Source: an uncultured Bacteroidales bacterium
Lineage (GTDB): Bacteria > Bacteroidota > Bacteroidia > Bacteroidales > UBA3663
Length of the DNA stretch: 10,882 nucleotides
Direction of reading: 5' to 3'
Assembly: GCA_937899265.1 (NCBI GenBank)
Contig: CALBPV010000093.1
Location: 1 to 10,882, forward strand
A program made the translations under genes and the position numbers. Positions 6,977-10,882 of the stretch are shown here, piece by piece (within the stretch, counting starts at the first letter, position 1; every line of letters starts with the position of its first letter). The notes below the pieces were generated by a model. That model saw nothing but the letters and a program-made list of their open reading frames with translations. It was not told where the DNA came from and made no database searches.

Positions 6977-7999
6977 TTATCGTATCAGGAAGGGGTAGCG
7001 TTCGATGTTCTTGAGGGCAATACCTGTACCTTTGGCCACAGAGAGAAGGGGATCTTCGGCCACATGGAACTGGATGCCTATCTTGTCCTGCAAGCGTTTG
7101 TCGAGACCGCGAAGCATGGCGCCGCCGCCCGTGAGATACACACCGTTGCGCACGATGTCGGCATAGAGTTCGGGAGGCGTGGATTCGAGGGCCGAGAGAA
7201 CGGCTGCCTCAATCTTGGAGATGGACTTCTCGATGCAGTGAGCCACTTCCTGATAGCTGACGGGCACCTCCATGGGGAGCGCTGTCATCTGGTTGGGACC
7301 GCGCACGATGAAATCCTCGGGCGGGTTGTCGAGCAGTGTGAGTGCAGAACCTACATTGAGTTTGATTTGCTCGGCGGTAGGCTCGCCCACACGGATGTTG
7401 TGCTGACGGCGCATGTAGTCCATGATATCCTGTGTGAGGTCGTCACCGGCCACACGGATGGACTTGTTCGAAACGATACCGCCGAGAGAGATGACTGCAA
7501 TCTCGGTCGAACCGCCGCCGATATCGACAATCATGTTGCCCTCAGGGGCCAACACATCGATACCGATACCGATGGCAGCAGCCATAGGCTCGTAAATCAT
7601 GTAAACATCGCGTCCGCCGGCGTGCTCGGAAGAGTCGCGCACGGCACGAATCTCGACTTCGGTCGAACCCGAAGGAATGCAAACCACCATACGGAGCTGG
7701 GGCGTGAAGAGGGACTTCTTGGATGCAAATGCCATCTTAATCATGCCGCGAATCATCTGCTCGGCGGCGTTGAAGTCGGCTATCACACCGTCGCGCAGGG
7801 GACGTACGGTACGAATCGTGTCGGGGGTACGACCCATCATCTGCTGCGCCTTGTGACCTACGGCAACAAGTTTGTTGTCACGCGTCTCGAGGGCAACGAT
7901 GGAGGGAGCATTCACGACGATCTTGCCGCCGTGGATGATGATGGTATTGGCTGTACCCAAGTCAATAGCCACCTCTTGGGTGAGGTTGAATAAACCCAT
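6977..7999 (-). CDS. mreB: MreB, actin-like rod-shape protein
   Basis: This 340-residue protein of normal length polymerises into membrane-bound, ATP-dependent filaments that direct lateral wall synthesis. The actin-fold nucleotide motifs are all visible: phosphate-1 DLGTANT at 13-19, the connect/catalytic region YEPMAAAIG with Glu137, phosphate-2 DIGGGSTEIAV at 159-169, and the adenosine loop GGGAMLRGLDKRL starting at 291. The N-terminal MGLFNLTQEVAIDLGT fits the family start. It is the first mre gene of the cluster, 46 bases downstream of the purH-type gene. I see no clear TAnnTTTG promoter box in that gap, so it may be read from the purH promoter. Confidence 0.98.
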   Translation of the reverse strand: MGLFNLTQEVAIDLGTANTIIIHGGKIVVNAPSIVALETRDNKLVAVGHKAQQMMGRTPDTIRTVRPLRDGVIADFNAAEQMIRGMIKMAFASKKSLFTPQLRMVVCIPSGSTEVEIRAVRDSSEHAGGRDVYMIYEPMAAAIGIGIDVLAPEGNMIVDIGGGSTEIAVISLGGIVSNKSIRVAGDDLTQDIMDYMRRQHNIRVGEPTAEQIKLNVGSALTLLDNPPEDFIVRGPNQMTALPMEVPVSYQEVAHCIEKSISKIEAAVLSALESTPPELYADIVRNGVYLTGGGAMLRGLDKRLQDKIGIQFHVAEDPLLSVAKGTGIALKNIERYPFLIR

Positions 8000-8045
8000 T
8001 GTTGTGAAGAATTAAATAAAAGAGTGAGTAAAAAAATGAGAGTTG

Positions 8046-8642
8046 TTATTTCTGCTCGGCGAACCAAGCGTGAATTGCAGTATCGTAGTGGGAAGAAACA
8101 CCGAAGGCCTGTTCTGCAAACGAGAGACGGTCCTCGTAGTCGCTCTGTGCGCCCTTCCGTTCAAGCATGTCGGCCAACTGCCGATATTGTGCCTTGGAAG
8201 CCACAATGATGACATCCTTGAAGTTCTTGGCAGCGGCACGAATAAGAGAAATGCCGCCGATGTCGATTTTCTCAATGATGGACTGGAAATCTGCACCCGA
8301 AGCAACGGTGTCCTCAAAAGGATAGAGATCGACAATGACGAGGTCGATTTCCGGAATCTCGTATTTACCCATCTGGTCGCGGTCGTCAGCGTTGTCACGA
8401 CGACCCAAAATGCCGCCGAAGATCTTGGGATGAAGAGTCTTCACACGTCCGCCCAAAATGGAAGGATAGGTGGTGAGCTCTTCAACGGCCTGACAGGGAA
8501 TGCCGAGACCTTCTATGAACTTCTGCGTACCTCCCGTTGAGAGGAGCTGTACCCCCTCCGCATGGAGTTTCTTGATGATGGCATCGAGACCATCCTTGTG
8601 GAATACCGACACAAGTGCGGTTTTGATTTTCTTCTGATTCAT
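8046..8642 (-). CDS. purH: PurH-type IMP cyclohydrolase, single domain without the AICAR transformylase part
   Basis: The 198 residues match only the N-terminal MGS-like domain of bifunctional PurH, which closes the purine ring (FAICAR to IMP), the last step of IMP synthesis. Visible family stretches are STGGTQKFIEGLGIP, GGRVKTLHPKIFGGILGRRD and IDIGGISLIRAAAKN. Likely active-site residues are Lys68, Tyr107, Asp127 and Lys139, judged from the PurH family. A bifunctional PurH has about 510-530 residues. Here the frame stops at TAA right after the domain (SSHYDTAIHAWFAEQK), and the next gene, mreB, begins 46 bases on. The transformylase domain is therefore absent, not frameshifted. AICAR formylation would need a separate protein encoded elsewhere. 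The domain is intact and normally spaced from a promoter, so I treat it as functional rather than as a pseudogene. Confidence 0.92.
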   Translation of the reverse strand: MNQKKIKTALVSVFHKDGLDAIIKKLHAEGVQLLSTGGTQKFIEGLGIPCQAVEELTTYPSILGGRVKTLHPKIFGGILGRRDNADDRDQMGKYEIPEIDLVIVDLYPFEDTVASGADFQSIIEKIDIGGISLIRAAAKNFKDVIIVASKAQYRQLADMLERKGAQSDYEDRLSFAEQAFGVSSHYDTAIHAWFAEQK

Positions 8643-8672
8643 TATTTTTGAGTAGTTTTGATAAATTTCTGA

Positions 8673-10625
8673 TTATTTGGGTGCAAAGATAATAAAAATT
8701 TCCGACATACAATCATTTTTACACCCAAATTTTAACAGAAATTTTTTATCTTCTATTTTTAGCGTCCATGGAGTTGCCAAAATGCCATGTGGAAATGCAG
8801 ATTTTGAGACATTTGGCTTCGGGAAATTGGGACATTCCCCCAAAGCATAACGCAGACAATGGCGTGTAACCATCACTGGCGTTTGACCCGCTGTCACAGC
8901 ATTCAGTCCGGCTCCGTTGTCTGTCTCGAAGGCCGGAGCTACGTCTGCGATGCCCAATTCCTCACATACCTCGCGAGCTTTCCCGTTCAAAACATTGGCA
9001 CGGAAATCGGTGGGAAGAATGTCTTTGGCCGATACCGGGAGTTTTCTCTGCAATACGGGCGATTCCTTCTTCAGACTGCGATGTTTTTCGCGAGCCGTTT
9101 CCAGATTTTCCGCAGCCTGTCGGCGGAGACTGTTCAACACCGAACCGGGCACGAAGCGTTCCACTTCGGCCTGAAGGCTGAAACTGCGTGCCGAGAAGAG
9201 GCTGTCGCCGAGTTTGGTCAGTTGCCTGCGATAGTTGTCGCCTTGCGGGTGCCGGGCCGGCTCGAAGGGTGTTTCCGAACAGAAAGAGGCAGCGGCTTCG
9301 ACCCCGTGAGGGTCGGTGAGCGTGAGCCTGAGTTCGTTGTCCGTCACCTCGAAACGCAAATCGACGGGAATCTTCCGCTCTGCCGAACGGCGCGAGAGCA
9401 GGAGGTCGAAGGCGTGGTCTCGATTGCGCCATACTTCCATTCCCGGTCGCAGCTGACGCGTAATCTGCGTGCCGCCCAAGGGAAATATCTGACGACGCTG
9501 CGGGTCCCAGCGATTCAGACGGAAGCCGATGAGACTGTTGTCCAAAGCATTGGGTTCGCTTCCGGCGAGTGCCATCAGTCCGTCGCCGTTGTGAATCCCG
9601 GCCTTGGTCTCCAACTCAAACGAATCGCGCATCACACGCACAATCCTTCCCAGCTTCTCCCCCATCGATTTTGGAGTCAGAAAGTTCCAGACAGGCTCGG
9701 CTTTTGCTTCGGATTTTGTCTCCTTATTACCTTTTAAATAATAGTCGGTGAACCCGCGGTTGAACGATGCCGCAGGATTGGGTTCAAAAGTATAGGTACA
9801 GGAACCGTCGGAGACCGGCTCCCAATCGTCCTGCCCGGCCAGGATGCGGTCGAGCAATTGACGATAATAGGCCGTGACGTTCTTCACGTAGGTGATGTCC
9901 TTGAGCCTTCCCTCGATTTTGAGAGAGGTGACGCCGGCCTCGATGAGTTCCTTCAGATATTGTGAGCGGTTCATGTCCCGCAGCGAGAGCAAGTGTCGCT
10001 GACGCACTATGGGATGGCCCTCTGCGTCATAGAGATCCATCGGCAGACGGCACGATTGGGCACAGGTGCCGCGATTGGCCGAACGTCCGTTGAGCCAGGC
10101 ACTCATGTAGCATTGGCCGGAGACCGAAACGCAGAGAGCGCCGTGAACAAAACATTCCAACTCCGTCTGCACCCGGCTGGAGATTTCGCGTATCTGCCCG
10201 AGAGAGAGTTCTCTCGCCACCACAATGCGCCGGAAGCCCAACGACTCGAGAAGCTGCGCTTTCTCCGGCGTGCGCGTGTCCATCTGGGTGGATGCATGCA
10301 GGGGAATGGGCGGCAAGTCCAAGCGGAGGAGACCCAAGTCCTGCACAATCAGCGCATCGGCACCGGCCTCCCACAATTGGCGTATCATCTGCCCGGCACG
10401 GGGCAGTTCTTCATCGTTGAGGAGGGTGTTGAGGGCCACGATGGTACGGGCATTGTAACGATGGGCATACGTTGCCAAGCGCTCAATATCGGGCACCGAC
10501 ACACCGGCGGCAGCACGAGCGCTAAAGAGCGGAGCACCGATATAAACGGCGTCCGCTCCATGATTGACGGCTTCGATGCCCACCTCCGCATCACGGGCGG
10601 GGGCAAGGAGTTCGATTTGTTTCAC
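8673..10625 (-). CDS. U32-family protein, probable RlhA-like RNA hydroxylase
   Basis: This 650-residue protein opens with the U32 TIM-barrel start KQIELLAPARDAEVGIEAV. It has the U32 signature, with HGALCVSVSGQCYMS inside residues 157-175. Cys165, Cys172, Cys188 and Cys192 resemble those that hold an iron-sulfur cluster in U32 relatives such as UbiU and UbiV. SLKIEGRLKD (234-243) is another family hallmark. A long C-terminal half, about residues 310-520, probably matches the DUF3656 region of large U32 proteins. The length is close to E. coli RlhA (YdcP), which makes 5-hydroxycytidine in 23S rRNA. Older annotations would say collagenase-like peptidase. tRNA hydroxylation (TrhP-like) is a less likely option given the length. 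It starts with GTG, inside a GTGA overlap with the rpiB stop, and the near-perfect family N-terminus supports that start. The last residues contain Cys635 and Cys639. The stop is 30 bases before purH. Confidence 0.8.
   Translation of the reverse strand: MKQIELLAPARDAEVGIEAVNHGADAVYIGAPLFSARAAAGVSVPDIERLATYAHRYNARTIVALNTLLNDEELPRAGQMIRQLWEAGADALIVQDLGLLRLDLPPIPLHASTQMDTRTPEKAQLLESLGFRRIVVARELSLGQIREISSRVQTELECFVHGALCVSVSGQCYMSAWLNGRSANRGTCAQSCRLPMDLYDAEGHPIVRQRHLLSLRDMNRSQYLKELIEAGVTSLKIEGRLKDITYVKNVTAYYRQLLDRILAGQDDWEPVSDGSCTYTFEPNPAASFNRGFTDYYLKGNKETKSEAKAEPVWNFLTPKSMGEKLGRIVRVMRDSFELETKAGIHNGDGLMALAGSEPNALDNSLIGFRLNRWDPQRRQIFPLGGTQITRQLRPGMEVWRNRDHAFDLLLSRRSAERKIPVDLRFEVTDNELRLTLTDPHGVEAAASFCSETPFEPARHPQGDNYRRQLTKLGDSLFSARSFSLQAEVERFVPGSVLNSLRRQAAENLETAREKHRSLKKESPVLQRKLPVSAKDILPTDFRANVLNGKAREVCEELGIADVAPAFETDNGAGLNAVTAGQTPVMVTRHCLRYALGECPNFPKPNVSKSAFPHGILATPWTLKIEDKKFLLKFGCKNDCMSEIFIIFAPK
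8684..8712 (-). promoter_or_regulatory. Bacteroidota-type promoter for the purH gene
   Basis: On the minus strand TATCTTTG (bases 8691-8684) matches the TAnnTTTG -7 box of Bacteroidota. A weak -33 element (ATTG, its TTG at 8712-8710) lies 18 bases upstream. Transcription would begin near base 8676, giving a leader of about 35 A/T-rich bases before the purH ATG. The promoter lies inside the last codons of the upstream U32 gene. Confidence 0.65.
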
Positions 10626-10882
10626 TTTTTGACAGGAATGGCTTCGATACGGGCCTGATGACGACCGCCCTCGAAATCCGTTGCGAAATACTCGTCGAGA
10701 ATCTTGCGTGCCATGTCCTCATCGATGAAACGTCCGGGCATGACCAAGACGTTGGCATCGTTGTGTTGACGAATGAGGTGCGCGATTTCGGGAATCCAGC
10801 ACAGACCTGCACGGATGCCCTGATGCTTGTTGAGCGTCATTGAGATGCCTTCGCCCGAGCCGCACATGGCAATGCCGGGATA
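10622..10882 (-). CDS. rpiB: Ribose-5-phosphate isomerase B (C-terminal part, start outside window)
   Basis: The open frame from the window edge gives the last 86 residues of a protein normally about 145 long. RpiB interconverts ribulose 5-phosphate and ribose 5-phosphate in the pentose phosphate pathway, supplying the precursor of PRPP for nucleotide synthesis. GIAMCGSGEGISMTLNK contains the active-site cysteine loop of this family. RQHNDANVLVMPGRFI and the closing EGGRHQARIEAI are also typical. The TGA stop overlaps the GTG start of the U32 gene by 4 bases, so the two are probably translated from one message. The ATG at base 10867 is internal, not the true start. Confidence 0.95.
   Translation of the reverse strand, partial: YPGIAMCGSGEGISMTLNKHQGIRAGLCWIPEIAHLIRQHNDANVLVMPGRFIDEDMARKILDEYFATDFEGGRHQARIEAIPVKK

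Noticed and set aside
6659..7993. A 444-codon open frame on the plus strand opposite mreB and the start of mreC
   Set aside because: It is exactly antisense to two well-supported genes with intact motifs. Its protein is rich in H, G and N with no recognisable domain, as expected from the complement of G/C-biased codons.
8000..8045. Remnant of the AICAR transformylase domain or a frameshift after the IMP cyclohydrolase stop
   Set aside because: Only 46 A/T-rich bases lie between the stop and mreB, too few to hold any of the missing 310 or so residues in any frame.

Overview
The window comes from a member of the Bacteroidota, most likely the order Bacteroidales and possibly a Prevotella-like genus. 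Three things support this: an Na+-NQR operon, the gene order purH - mreB - mreC - mreD - mrdA, and a Bacteroidota-type promoter (TAnnTTTG box) in front of the purH-type gene. The genus is an inference from gene order and protein style, not from a database search. All genes look chromosomal and housekeeping. I see no mobile element, phage gene, CRISPR array, tRNA or rRNA. No gene-free stretch exceeds 300 bases; the longest is 153 bases.

Layout. Bases 1-3644 (+ strand) hold the 3' end of nqrB and then complete nqrC, nqrD, nqrE and nqrF, tightly packed. Together with nqrA and the rest of nqrB, outside the window, they encode the Na+-translocating NADH:quinone oxidoreductase. The covalent-FMN motif of NqrC, the four membrane iron-site cysteines of NqrD and NqrE, and the 2Fe-2S, FAD and NADH motifs of NqrF are all intact. 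Bases 3645-3797 separate two convergent operons and are filled by two arrays of a 7-bp repeat in opposite orientation. These could fold into a long hairpin.

Bases 3798-7999 (- strand) are the rod-shape/elongasome cluster, transcribed in the order mreB, mreC, mreD, mrdA (PBP2), with zero-gap or overlapping junctions. The rodA gene commonly found after mrdA in this group is not here. Bases 8046-8642 (- strand) encode a purH-type protein that contains only the IMP cyclohydrolase domain; the AICAR transformylase domain is missing. Bases 8673-10625 (- strand) encode a large U32-family protein resembling the RNA hydroxylase RlhA. It overlaps by 4 bases the end of rpiB (ribose-5-phosphate isomerase B), which runs off the window.

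Functionally, the right half links ribose 5-phosphate (rpiB) and the last step of IMP synthesis (purH-type gene) with an RNA-modification candidate and the cell-wall elongation machinery. The left half provides the sodium-motive respiratory complex. The points most worth a second look are the inverted heptamer arrays, the single-domain PurH, the missing rodA and the RlhA-like assignment. I found no convincing evidence of a wholly new multi-gene system.
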